Shown: in pieces, positions 11,912-23,033 of the stretch
Numbering within the stretch: position 1 is the stretch's first letter
Layout of the letters: each line of letters starts with the position of its first letter
Source: Apostichopus parvimensis
Lineage: Eukaryota > Echinodermata > Holothuroidea > Aspidochirotida > Stichopodidae
Assembly: GCA_000934455.1 (NCBI GenBank)
Contig: KN889769.1
Location: forward strand, 1 to 64,000
Length of the DNA stretch: 64,000 nucleotides
Direction of reading: 5' to 3'
Notes under the pieces: generated by a model
Told to the model about the DNA's origin: nothing
The model's input: only the letters and a program-made list of their open reading frames with translations
The model's database searches: none
Made by a program: the position numbers and the translations under genes

Positions 11912-13368
11912 TACATAAACAGAGATATAATAACAGTTCAAGGTGACATAAAAGATGTATCAGATAAATATTAAGAAGGACGGAGATGCAATAAAAAGTA
12001 AAGTGCTTTGTTTAACTTTAAATTCTACTACTTGAATACAATAATCCATCTACTTGCTCAAAAGAATCGATCATGCAAACACTAGAAACTCCGATAGGCC
12101 AAATATTTGTATATCGGGTGTGTGCGTTTACCAGGATTGCCACTTGCTAACAATAGTATTGCGCAATATTTTGTTATTTTACAACAATCCTTAAAACATA
12201 TGGAATATTTTCAACAATGACCCTAAATGATGTGCACATCGCAAAAGAAACCCACTACTCAAAACAATTATGAATACATTTGATAAATACCCCAAGGGTC
12301 TTTCTGAAAGTCCATGAGAGATTTTACTAGAAGAGTTCCTTAAGTTGTGGACAGCGAGGTCTGAGGGAGTTTGGCTCAATTGCTGCTTTTGAACATAAAT
12401 AGAATCCTGAACTCTACTATTCACATAAATTATTTTTAACTCACAAAACTTTGTCTGTTACTAAATTTTAGATATGATAGATATGATTACAAAATAGTAC
12501 AACTTGAACCCTCACCCCCCTCCCCACCCCCCCAAAAAAGTTGAAAGGTGGTCTACTATTTTAATAAAATTATACAATATAAAATTATTTGCAGATACAT
12601 TATACCAAAGCATCTTTGTCTAGTCTGGAGAGATGTAGCAGTTTTTGCATTGGTAAATGGAAACAGGGTACAACATCAGAACATGCAAATAATTACAACT
12701 GTAAATGTTTTGAACATACGCAAAGTCCAACGCTCCTGTCATCTACTTTATCAAAGTTATCATCCACCTCTGTCCCCCGTAAGATATTTAATTTACACAA
12801 GAAAACCTCACAGTTGTTTAGGATTATCAAATTGGAAACCTATTTATGTAAATTAATATGTCTATAACAATCAAATGACATGGTGTTTGTCCTGAAAGCC
12901 ACTAACTATTGATAAGTAAGTATATGATCTTAACTCACTCTGAAACTTACAGAGCTATGTATTAAATAACACCAATATACTGCAACCTCCATGACACATT
13001 CCACAGTCACTCAAAATTTCCAGAAGGCAACTTAAAATGACCCTAACTCTTCACATCAAAGACATTTAGCCATTTGAACAAAACCCAAAGATGACTATCT
13101 ATGTTATTTGAAGTTTGAAAAATGAATGTCAGAAATTAAAATGTAAAGGTGAACGAGAAGCCACCCTTCTTTATAATCCATCATTATGTATCCCCACTAC
13201 CATGTGTTTTACAGACTTGTAACCAGTGGCTCTATATTACAGTCAAGTCTTTACTGGGTATCTTCCTGTCACAGAATTTTATAGATATAAATCATTCTTT
13301 TCAAATTCAAATGAAACGTGCAGCTTCCCTTCAACTTGAGCTACTTGCAAACACATAATTTGATCACA
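11912..13368 (-). other. Probable TTC8 3' UTR
   Basis: Lies between the TTC8 stop codon and its first downstream AATAAA. Open frames in it are short and repeat-free, and none resembles a protein. Apart from a C-rich run near 12513-12531 I see no structured element. Confidence 0.4.
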
Positions 13369-16300
13369 TCATAGAACTGAGAAATGTTTCTTGAGCTGTA
13401 ACAGTAAATCCTTTGAGTCGGCATGGTTCGGGTATGACTCTACAGACCTTTTCATAGCATTATAACTGCTTTGTAGATCTCCAACCTGAAAGCGAAATAC
13501 AGATTACATTTTGAAACAAGTAATAAAAAGCTTTATATTAGTAGGAACTCCCCGTTGGGTAAATCTGTAATGACTGGATGGGCTGACGATGATTCAGAAT
13601 TAGTTGAAACACACTGACAAGAAAAAGCCACATTTTATAGAATTTCTTTGCAAATTTAAGAGCAAAAGTAATCTTGATAAATATACAAGCAGTGTTGAAA
13701 TATTTTTGGTCTGACAGCCAAATCTCCCTTTCATTTGTAACATACTCCCTAATACAGAATTAAGGACAGGATTCAATTCTTGTAGCTTGGATGACAAAAA
13801 GTGCATGAATGGAAGTAGAAGTGATGCAAAAAACGGGGGAAATTGAGGTAATATTTTAGAAGTCCACTTTGGGCCCCTCCTAGAATAGCGTATCAAAATT
13901 TGTTTTCCTGGTGAGCAAAGCAGCTTGTTTGAAAATGACGAAAAAACATTGGGTTGCTCTTGTTACAATTGTTCATATTCGTGGTACAGAAAAACGAAAG
14001 GTGCCATGAATGGTCAGCAAGTCAGCTCTTTGGCGAGGGGATAGCTTTTCATGCTTTACATGGCCGAGAGACCACATTCCTTTGATGATGTAGCTTGTAA
14101 GTCAATGAGGAAAGTATATGGAGTATGCTACCTTAATAAGGTACAATCGGAATAATTGTGTAAGCATGGCGAGGAAAGAACATTACAATGAGAAATGAAG
14201 AACAAAACTCACCTGATCTGCTAGTGCCCCGTAGTTATAATGAGGTTCAAACATGTGGGGAGCTAAACCTTGCGCTGCTTGGAAAAATGCTCGAGCCTGC
14301 AGCGGGGGGGGGGGGGGGGAATAAAAGAAAAGAACTAATATATGCAACATCACCCTTAGTCAGTGTAACATTGTCTTTTGGTTCAATCTCAATTGATGCA
14401 GCATTCCTGAATAGTCTATTAAATAACGAATTAAATTTAAAATTGACATTTAAATAAAAAAAAGAATCATCCAAAAATAATAAATAATATTGACCAAAAT
14501 GATCAAGACACATTGTTTTTAATTTAATCGGTGTTTCTTTGAACATGGATGTGATTATGTGAATAACACTAACAACAATCAAAAGTGTCTGTTGGTGGGA
14601 GGTGGAAACAAATTTTGTTAAGTCTTATGGAATGGTTCATAACTTACTACTTAATTACCTTGTTTGTTAATTATCTTACTTTTAATTATCTTTGCCTACT
14701 CTAAATCTGGGATAGTAACTTGTAATTTACCTGGTCAACATGTCCTTTTCTCAGCTCCAGGACGCCTAGGTTGTTATAAGCCTCTGCGTGGTCATTGTTA
14801 GATGACAGGGATAGTCTGAAACACTGCTGTGCTAAAGCAGTGTCACCGATACCCTGCAAGGGAGATTACATGATATTAAATGCCAGCAAATCACGATGGG
14901 CCGTGTTAACCCCCTCCCCCTCCCGATAGCTTTGCTACCTCTGGTTGAAACATATCGATTAATGACCCAAGGAAGGTCTTCACAAATGGAGACAAGATGC
15001 AATCATCTGTTTTATGAGAGGATGCTAGTAAGCAGGTGCTTCGTATTCCCTTCTAAGAAAAAAACAGATTCGAAATTTTTTAAAGGGCTGAGATGCTCGC
15101 TGCATCTTGTAGAGAGGCCAGAGGGATGGCAGGGGTGGGGGTTAGGGAGAGACCAACGGCATAACAATCACCATGTATGACGGCTGTATCTTGTAGAGAG
15201 GACAGGGGATGGCAGGGGTGTGTCTTAGAAAAAGCAAAAACTCACATAAATGAAATTTTATAGCTTCAACCACCTTCCCTCCTCAGCCCCCACCCCCTCC
15301 CCAACTACTTACCATTGCAACTTGTCCAACATTGTACCAAATATCTGCAGTAATGAGATCATCTTCTGACAGTGACAGTGCTCTCTCAAACGATTGTAAT
15401 GTCATATCGTACTGTTGAGCATAGAAGCAACACAGACCAAGGTTGTTGAACAATTCAGCTGTATAAACTCCCATCTGTAACAGCCGCCTACGAAATCGAC
15501 CGCAGAAAAGAAGTCACGAGACACAAGCAGGTGCTGATAACTTTCTCCACTTTTTACATCCAAGCGGAACAAGAGTCTCATGTTATAGAAACATATATGA
15601 AAACAGAAAACTTAAATAAAAGTTACTTGGTTCAGCTGCCAGTGTGTTAGTGTGTCCGCTTGCTGAGATATAAACTATTAGACATTTTACATATTTTGTA
15701 CAATAAACTGTGATGCATTATGACCTTCACCATGTTGAATTGCCTTTGCATTCTCATATATGCAAATGCAGTATGTTGAATATTCATATAACAGAAGTCC
15801 AACATAAGTAGTAGTGACTATGTCAAGATTCCGAAAATGGAAGAAAGTGTAAACTATTTCAGAAGTGAAATCAATAATAACAGGACTTAAATAAATATAC
15901 ATTAAGGGTGTTGGGGGGGGGGAGGAGGGTCAGGGAGGGGCTTCCTCGTTTTGGAAGAGAGGAGATGAGATACCTCAAACAGGGTATTCCTGCCTACCGT
16001 TTCTCAAACTTTGCTGAAGCAGACAACATTACTTGTGTTTGTTTTATGATTACCAAATTGTCCAATATTTTTGGGTATATTTCACAAAAGAATCCCATAC
16101 AACATGGGAGAGGGAGGGTAGTGGTTCCCTACATCTCACTTGCACCACCTGGATATTTCCCTTCAACAGGTCAACCACCAGGCCAGATGAGAAGGATGTC
16201 AGGGGAGGCTACAGCCTGGGAACCTGGGTCATTCAGGGGGCCTTACGGAAAAAAAAACAGGGATATAGGGTAATGTATTTGCATTTCCATCATATAAAAT

Positions 16301-19300
16301 GAAAGCTTCAAGGGGGGGGGGCCTGGTCACATAATTGCCTCCAGGGCCAACCTAGCTATTGAAGCCCAGGGCTGTCCAACATACCTGTAATATCGAAGTG
16401 CTATTTCTGGTTGGTCTGTATAGAAGTGATGGTTAGCAATGCAAGCCAAAGATTCTATGTGGGTGCTGTCATGCTTCAAGACTTCCTTATAACATTTCAC
16501 AGCATTGTCCATGTCATTCAGAGCCTGTATAAGAGAACAAGGGGAGGGGGGGGAGAGGAAGGGGGGTCAAGACAGTTCATAACTCCTGAATAATGTCAAC
16601 AATGTATTTAATGTGAGCATTAACATTCTGATGGGCTTATTAGCTGCATGGAATACCTCCTGTAAAGAAGTTATATTTGTGTAATGTCAAAGGTTATTTG
16701 TGAATAAACATCCACAAAAGCTAGTGCTTAGAATGTGAAATACAAAACCCACTCATATGACATGAAACAAAGATATGTTATCGCCAGATCCGGAAATAAC
16801 TTGCAAAGCAATGATCTCATGTTTCAAAAGAAAGAATTGTCAACCTGTAAGAGTGAAAGTAGTAGCACATTTCCTGTTATTGTCAACTGTGATTCACTTT
16901 CAGCATGAACACGAGAATTCATGCTATGGATTTTTACTTTACAAAAGCCGTTATCACATGGCTGGCCTTTATCTACTGTATATTAAACAAAACAAAAAAA
17001 AGCCTGTAAATGAGACAACACTGAATGCTCAGTACACTAGAAGCTCAAAACTTATTATTAAAAATTATGAATTTGTTAAACTGAGAATTATGTAGAAACA
17101 AGATACAGAGTTCAATAATTTTGTTTTTTTCATAAATTGTAATATGATTGATAGAGACGTCATTAGAAAACAAATAATAAGTTCTTTTTGCTTTCTATTT
17201 TATTATACAAATCTAAGTAGGCAATAAATTGTAAGCAAGTTGGCCTTTTTCCCATATATGTAGTGGACAGATTTTAATTTTTTTTCCTTCAAATTTTTAA
17301 TAATGTAAACTTTTATTCACTATCAAAGTAAGAATAAAAGACTAATTTAAGAAAGATGCACATTTCATTATTTCTCTTGCTTACCTTATGTAATATGTTG
17401 AAGTATTGTTTGAACAGGAAATTTTGAAGCATAATTGTTGAAATATGGTTAAAAAATACTAATACTCATGATGATTTAATGACACAAGATGTCATAAGCT
17501 GGGACAGTTCTTACCTCATATACTCTCGCTATGCCTGTTTGTAGTGTTGTCTCGTTGGGGAATTTCTCAAGTCCTTGTTGGAATACTTCCACAGCAGTGA
17601 GAGGTTGGTCCAGTCGTACATAGACCTTGCAGAGGTACAGGTATGTGTCGACCGTGGGCTGTTGGGCGAGAGCGGACTTAAACTGTCTTTCAGCATCTCG
17701 ATATAAGCCCAACCTGGAATGGAGATCAAGAAACATTACCAATCATCAACATCAAGGGAAAAGTTATAATTGTATTTGGGCAGAAGGACACTGGTCCCTC
17801 CCCCCTCCCCCCAACAGTGACTGAGGGAACACCAACTCACCGTCACAGCCAACAGAGAACTCTAAAAGGGTTCTTGGAATATAAGAGGAAACATAGTCAT
17901 AAAATGAGCAAGAAATTTTGTTTGGTAAGAATGGGACTTGAACCAGTGACTTCCTGATTAGACTCCCAGTGTTCTCCTTCCTGATCTGGGTCACCTGTAG
18001 TTGGTGGTGATCCCTACAAAACAACATCTTGGTAATCCTGGGGTCACTGAGTTAAATCCCTGCCCCTCCATAGTTGGTGGTGAACCCTAAAACACAAAAT
18101 CTTTATAATCCTGAGGTCACTGAGTTAAATCCCTCCCTAGCCACTGAAAATGTTATTTGCTTTTTTCAAATTGTTTATAATTTCCGAGTCAATTTTCCAT
18201 TACTGCTTTACTTCTACAATTTGAAGATAGAATATGATAGAAAATGCCTCAGTAGATTGTAGATAGTTAAGAGAGGAGGTTAATAATATGAAATATTTAA
18301 GTTTTACATAATTTACAAATGGCATACTCAGTACGATAAGTTTGTGCAAGTTCACAGGGAATACTTTAACTGGTATCACATGGCAAAAATTGCATAGTAA
18401 AATGCTATGCAAGTCCAAAGATATAGCAGGTTGTTTTTACAAAGGATCCAAGTTGTAGGACACAAACTTCAGCGCCTTCAATGCTGCTACACAAAATTTG
18501 AAAACTAAATTATTCCTTGCATGAACATTGGAGGAGTCTATCCCCTCTCCCCTACCCTCTGCCATACCTTCTCCCCACCCCACACTTGTAATACCCATAC
18601 CACTGGCAGCTATTGCAATATTTTACCTGTAGTAACATTTTCCAAGCTGGACCTTCCACCACCAGTCTTTAAACTGACAGGCCTGTGTCGCCTGTGAAGC
18701 CAGCTCCAGGGCATTACGTACATCATTCTCATGATGAAAGATGTATTCAAATAGAGCCTGAAATTATAAGAATCTAGCCTCGGTCAATGTTTCTCTTCGA
18801 TCCATTGTTGGAAACCACACAGAAGTTAAGTATAGTTTCAACAAAACAATGAATGCTGTGACGAAGTTTTAAAAAAAACAATAGCTTCAGGTGAAATATA
18901 CATTTAATCTGTTTATAGCTCTGTTTATAACTGGAATTTTGTTTTTATTATTGAGGTCACTTATTCAATCCAGTTTTACATTATACTTGCTGTGACAATT
19001 TTGTTCCTAATTTCAATTAATAGAAGTCTTGTCCATTGTTACATTTTAAATACAAACTTCTTAAACTACCACCCTACTGGTCTAAATCAGGGGTTCTCAA
19101 TAGGACCCATGGGCCAAATCAGGTCCTTGAAAGATTTCAATCCGGCCTGTGAAAGACATCAGCCCACAATCTTGCACCAATTGGGTATGCCAGCCATTGG
19201 CACCTTCATATATGGCACCCTACCATGCTACCCTTGCAAATTGCTCAACCTCTAGTGGGATATTTGGTTCTCGGCTCCAACCAATGGCTTTTTCTGGCTT

Positions 19301-22244
19301 TCATAAAAAATTAATTGAACACCCTGCTCTAAATCATTTATATCATCTATTGCAGTTGTACGCAACTTCTCATGATTTTGTCACCGTGAGGCACTTTCTC
19401 TTACCAACTTTTTTCACTTCTGTGATTGGAAAGTCCAAATCAAATTTAATACAACCAGCTGCTTTATATTAATATCTTTGATGCTACTGGATGTCTAAAG
19501 TACAAGGATGGAAATGGATTTTTTACCTTCGCCAAATTGGGCTTGGCTGCATACTTTGCAAAATTTAATCTGGCAAGGTTGATGAAAGGACCATCTGGTG
19601 TGGACAACATTGATGCCTGCGATGAAAACAAAAAAAAACAGTCAAATTTTCCTAGTGAGTCTGTTTAACAATTAAAAAAAGATGCATTTCTAAATATTTA
19701 AATTTAGAGATGATTTTGGGTAAAATTTTACATGCCAACATTCCAAAACATCAGAAAATTTTAAGTGAAGTTAAAATGTCTGGAAAGTTTCTTTGAGTCA
19801 AATCTGGTGACACCCTCTGCATGTCTGTTCCCGCCAAAATTATTAACATCAATTAATGGTTCTTTAAATTCTCCAAATTTGAGAAAAATGACATTAACTG
19901 AAGAATTACAACCCACTTTGACATATTTATCTGTCACCTTGTATCATATTACTGAAGTGCTGACACAATGGCCAATACATGCAAAAACAAACTAGTGCAG
20001 CCACTTTATGAGAACAATGGTCAAAGGTTATTGAAATGCTACCTGCAATGACAGTTATTTATTTTAATGATTGCTAAATACCAAAAGTAATTTTTCATCT
20101 TGTCCATAGTTAAAGCAGCATTTCCAGTTGAACTTGAACATTTTTTTCCATGACAAATTGTCATTTTAGTTCACCACTGTAATTTTGATTCGTTTCAACC
20201 TATAAAATTTCAAACAATGAAAATGAAAATTAGTCTGTATTTGAACCTGTTTTCATTTGTGCTAGCATGCAATCAACACTATTTCAATAAAAAATTGTGC
20301 CCCACAAATTTTGAGGAATGGAATCATCAATTACTAAACATGTAAGCTGTTTTTCAATAAAAAAGTTATCAGAGTGTCTCAATTTGTTCTGTTTCAAACA
20401 TATTTTCAGCTAAACATAAATTAAAGAATACAATTTTGAGCACTGTCACTAAGCATTGTGCGATGTTTTATGCTACAAAAGTGGCAAAACCAATGTCTAT
20501 AACAAGATAATAACAGAATTATTGCAATATTTCTAGTTTGTGTCTGAGATTACTCACTGTTCCCAACCTCACAAATCTCCCTGAGGCACTTGTGACTGGT
20601 CTAGCAGTGTGAGCTGTCCTTGGAGTTCTTATGGCCTGCTCCATGGTTCCCGGTCTTCCTGATTGGGTTCCCGGCCTGACAAATCCACTCAACGGTCGAC
20701 CAGATTGAGACATCGGTCTTACACCAGCGGATGGTGCTCCCTGGCCTGTCCCTGGAGCTTTCAATGAAGTTCCAGGACCTGTTGCAAACACAAATGTAAC
20801 AATATGTATTGTAAAACAATAGCAGTAACGAACTGGCTAAAAACTTGTACAACAATTTTAACAAAGAAAATAATTGTTTGCTAGAATTATGGTGTGGTTC
20901 TAGTTACCATACTGTAGGTTAGGTTGAGGAAAACAAAATCCATTTTCTACCAACTGTATGAGCTATTCAGTCTGAATTTTGGGGCTGATCCAACTCCAGC
21001 CAAATAGGTCTGTCTATATTCTTTTTTACTAAGCAAACAGGAATAACTTTGTTGGCATACATTACTCTAATAGGTCACGTGTAAAGCATTTGGCAAATAC
21101 AACTTCAAGCAGCAATGAATGTAGTGCTTAAGAATGTTGGCTCTAATGGATGAAAGCTAGACAGATGTCAGTCATGTTAACCAGGAAGACTGTCCTGCAA
21201 CTATATGTGAAACAGTCTTTCAAGTAGATGAATGCATCATTACATCTAAACAATTAAGAATAGAAATGTTGATACTTTCTAAGGCCAGGAAATCAGGAAT
21301 GAGTAGAATACACTGAGGCATTAACATTCAGTTAGCATGTTCAACATCTTAATTGTTGGTTTGAGATGAAGAAGGATAATTCCTGAACCTGTTCCTAGGT
21401 CGCAAGTTTACACTAAAAATAAAGGAAAAGGATCAAACATGGGATCAAGTTCTTACGTGAAACACTGGCAATAACATTATCATCCATAATCATCTCTGCA
21501 ATTCCTTCTTCATCAACTTCCACCTCATCAACATAAACTTGTTCTGTGAGCGCCCTCATCTTCAAATGCCACGTTGCCTGAATACAAGTACATGATATGC
21601 ATCAGTATTCGCTTTATAATTCAAAGTCCTCAAAAGTCTCTACAACTCAACCATACCTTTTTTATGTCAATGGACAATGAAGAGCGCTCAACAATTACTT
21701 TGGCTAATGTTGAGTGGTGAGACTAAGGATGGAGAGGGAGGGGGGAGAAGGACATTGAAAGCAAAAATGACAATTTCATTATATTTTAAAACCAATGAAA
21801 ATCATATTCATGACTTTAAAAATGAAGCAAACAGTTTATCCAGTTGGAAATTGTTCTAAGTATGCATAGGATTACATTTATAGTCATGCACAATACATGG
21901 TAATGTTGTTATTCTGTAATTTTAAAAAGTAAATTGGATTTGGATCCTAGACGTTTGGGAAATTACCAGTTAATTGCACTTAAAGGGGATTAGAAAATTA
22001 GGAGGGATGTTTCATTGCATTGTATTTAAAGGAACTTAATAAAAGTCATGGGGAATTTGAGGAAAGTGGATCAGTGTTGCTCAGTTTTACTTTTAGGCCT
22101 AACTTCAAAATTCCATACCAGCCATACATTGCACTCCCCTACCTGGTCATATGGATTTTTCTGCAGACTTTCTGTGCAGACATCGACACATTCTTCAAAC
22201 TTTCTCCTTCGAAAGAGATTTAGTGCAACGTACAACGGATCCAT
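13369..22244 (-). CDS. TTC8: Tetratricopeptide repeat protein 8 (BBS8), BBSome subunit
   Basis: Eleven coding exons on the - strand: 22143-22244, 21457-21577, 20558-20778, 19527-19616, 18627-18757, 17515-17713, 16385-16524, 15313-15487, 14731-14853, 14213-14296, 13369-13485. Lengths sum to 1503 nt (500 residues plus stop) with consistent phases; human TTC8 has about 505-541. The N-terminus (MDPLYVALNLFRRRKFEE) matches the vertebrate start. Residues 75-148 carry the GRP-rich linker with TMEQAIRTPRTA, and residues 180-490 form TPR repeats, including DWWWKVQ, FKSAL, FYTDQPEIALRYYR, NNLGLCCFYAQQYDMTL and EAYNNLGVLELRKGHV. TTC8 is a core subunit of the BBSome, which moves membrane cargo into and out of cilia. 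The ATG has a strong context (A at -3, G at +4) and follows a splice acceptor 10 bp upstream, so a non-coding first exon lies further upstream, near 22640-22740. It is divergent from NPHP1. The segment matching the 10-residue retina exon of mammals (between residues 34 and 35) is absent. Confidence 0.96.
15100..15230. repeat. Short tandem duplication in a TTC8 intron
   Basis: A block containing CTTGTAGAGAGG followed by GGGATGGCAGGGGTG occurs at about 15107-15140 and again at about 15189-15221. Two imperfect copies about 80 bp apart, in the intron between the 14731-14853 and 15313-15487 exons. Confidence 0.5.
17990..18140. repeat. Imperfect tandem duplication in a TTC8 intron
   Basis: The block GTAGTTGGTGGTGA...CCCT...GGTAATCCTGGGGTCACTGAGTTAAATCCCT is present twice, about 80 bp apart, with small changes. 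Just to its left (17933-17950) the - strand reads GGTTCAAGTCC, like a tRNA B box, but no convincing A box accompanies it. A SINE fragment is possible but unproven. Confidence 0.45.
19088..19326. mobile_element. Non-autonomous hAT-type DNA transposon (239 bp)
   Basis: The element starts CAGGGGTTCTCAA and ends TTGAACACCCTG, imperfect terminal inverted repeats in the style of hAT elements that begin CAGNGGTTCTCAA. It is bounded by 8-bp direct repeats, gTCTAAAT (19080-19087) and cTCTAAAT (19327-19334), which differ only in the first base and fit the nTCTAnAn target preference of many hATs. The internal GGGCCAAATCAGGTCC and TCCGGCCTGTG resemble the GGCCC-rich arms of such MITEs. It is too short to encode a transposase and sits in the TTC8 intron between 18757 and 19527. 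Any open frames crossing it are accidental. Confidence 0.75.
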
Positions 22245-23033
22245 TTTAATGTCTCTGAAAATGAAGAAATAATTAAGATGGATGTTAGGCTAATTGATCA
22301 CCAACTTGTGACATCATCACTCTGTCAACCTTAACCTGGTAGCAGCTCTCACCCAGTTTCCGTATTTTTATAATTTATAGGTAGGCCGTACGTAAGCTAC
22401 ATAAGGCCTAGTTTGACTAGTGTTACTGTTAGGCTCCTAGTCCTACTAGTACTAGTCCTAGGCTAGGCACAGTTGCCTTTCATAGATGCTACAATATAGG
22501 CCCGTAGGTTATTGTTTAGTTTTCCTATTTTAGATTTGTACGTTATAGAAGAGCACCTTAGGCCTAATTTCCTAGACCAATAAAATATTATGTATCCTAT
22601 CACCCGGCAGGAACTTATCGAAACGATCACATCAGCAGTTACCGTTATTAATCAGCAAGTCGATCGTGTTGGCTTCTTCTCGCAGCGTCTCTGTTGTCAA
22701 CATCAACAGTCCATGTAGATGTCACCATCTTGGAAATTTTTATCGGCCTGATAAATAAATAATCATATTTAACACTTATATTCCGTAAATGTATAAAATT
22801 CAGTTGAATTCATTAACATAATTGATTTAAACCTTTGAAAAATTATGATTAAAATATTTTTTCAACAGTCAAGATTTGACATGCTAGTGTAACTTCCAGG
22901 ATTCTAGCTGTTACTGAAATTCCTGACTGCTTCGTTCTGTGTGCCGTCTGCTGTTCGAGAAGGACTTTACAGTCAGAATTTGGCTTAGATTCGAACCAAA
23001 GCGTGAAGGTTTAATGATAGGAACGGAGTAACT
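22245..23033. promoter_or_regulatory. Bidirectional promoter region between TTC8 and NPHP1
   Basis: 789 bp separate the start codons of TTC8 (-) and NPHP1 (+). The left 400 bp are probably TTC8 intron 1, because an acceptor lies just before its ATG and a possible donor (G|GTAACT, reading -) ends at 22643. The transcription start zone is therefore likely within about 22640-23000. It holds a degenerate X-box (22693-22707), a CCAAGATGG word reading on the - strand (near 22727-22735, like a YY1 site) and AGGCCT/CTAG-rich sequence. Upstream of the NPHP1 ATG an in-frame TGA and a short out-of-frame upstream ORF (ATG at 23014) are present. No TATA box is evident. Co-regulation of the two ciliary genes is inference. 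Confidence 0.6.
22693..22707. promoter_or_regulatory. Candidate RFX X-box
   Basis: GTTGTCAACATCAAC fits the RFX consensus RYYNYY-N(1-3)-RRNRAC with a 3-bp spacer and one mismatch, in either orientation. RFX factors drive many ciliary genes, and BBS and NPHP genes are classic X-box targets in nematodes. Its position between two ciliary genes raises its plausibility. A GTTACC half-site lies about 50 bp to the left (22638-22643). Confidence 0.4.

Noticed and set aside
17933-17990. tRNA gene or SINE suggested by a B-box-like GGTTCAAGTCC on the - strand
   Set aside because: No matching A box or cloverleaf-forming arms could be found.
18992-19472. Two overlapping + strand open frames near 19.1-19.5 kb
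   Set aside because: They cross the hAT MITE at 19088-19326 and a TTC8 exon region on the opposite strand; no homology recognised.
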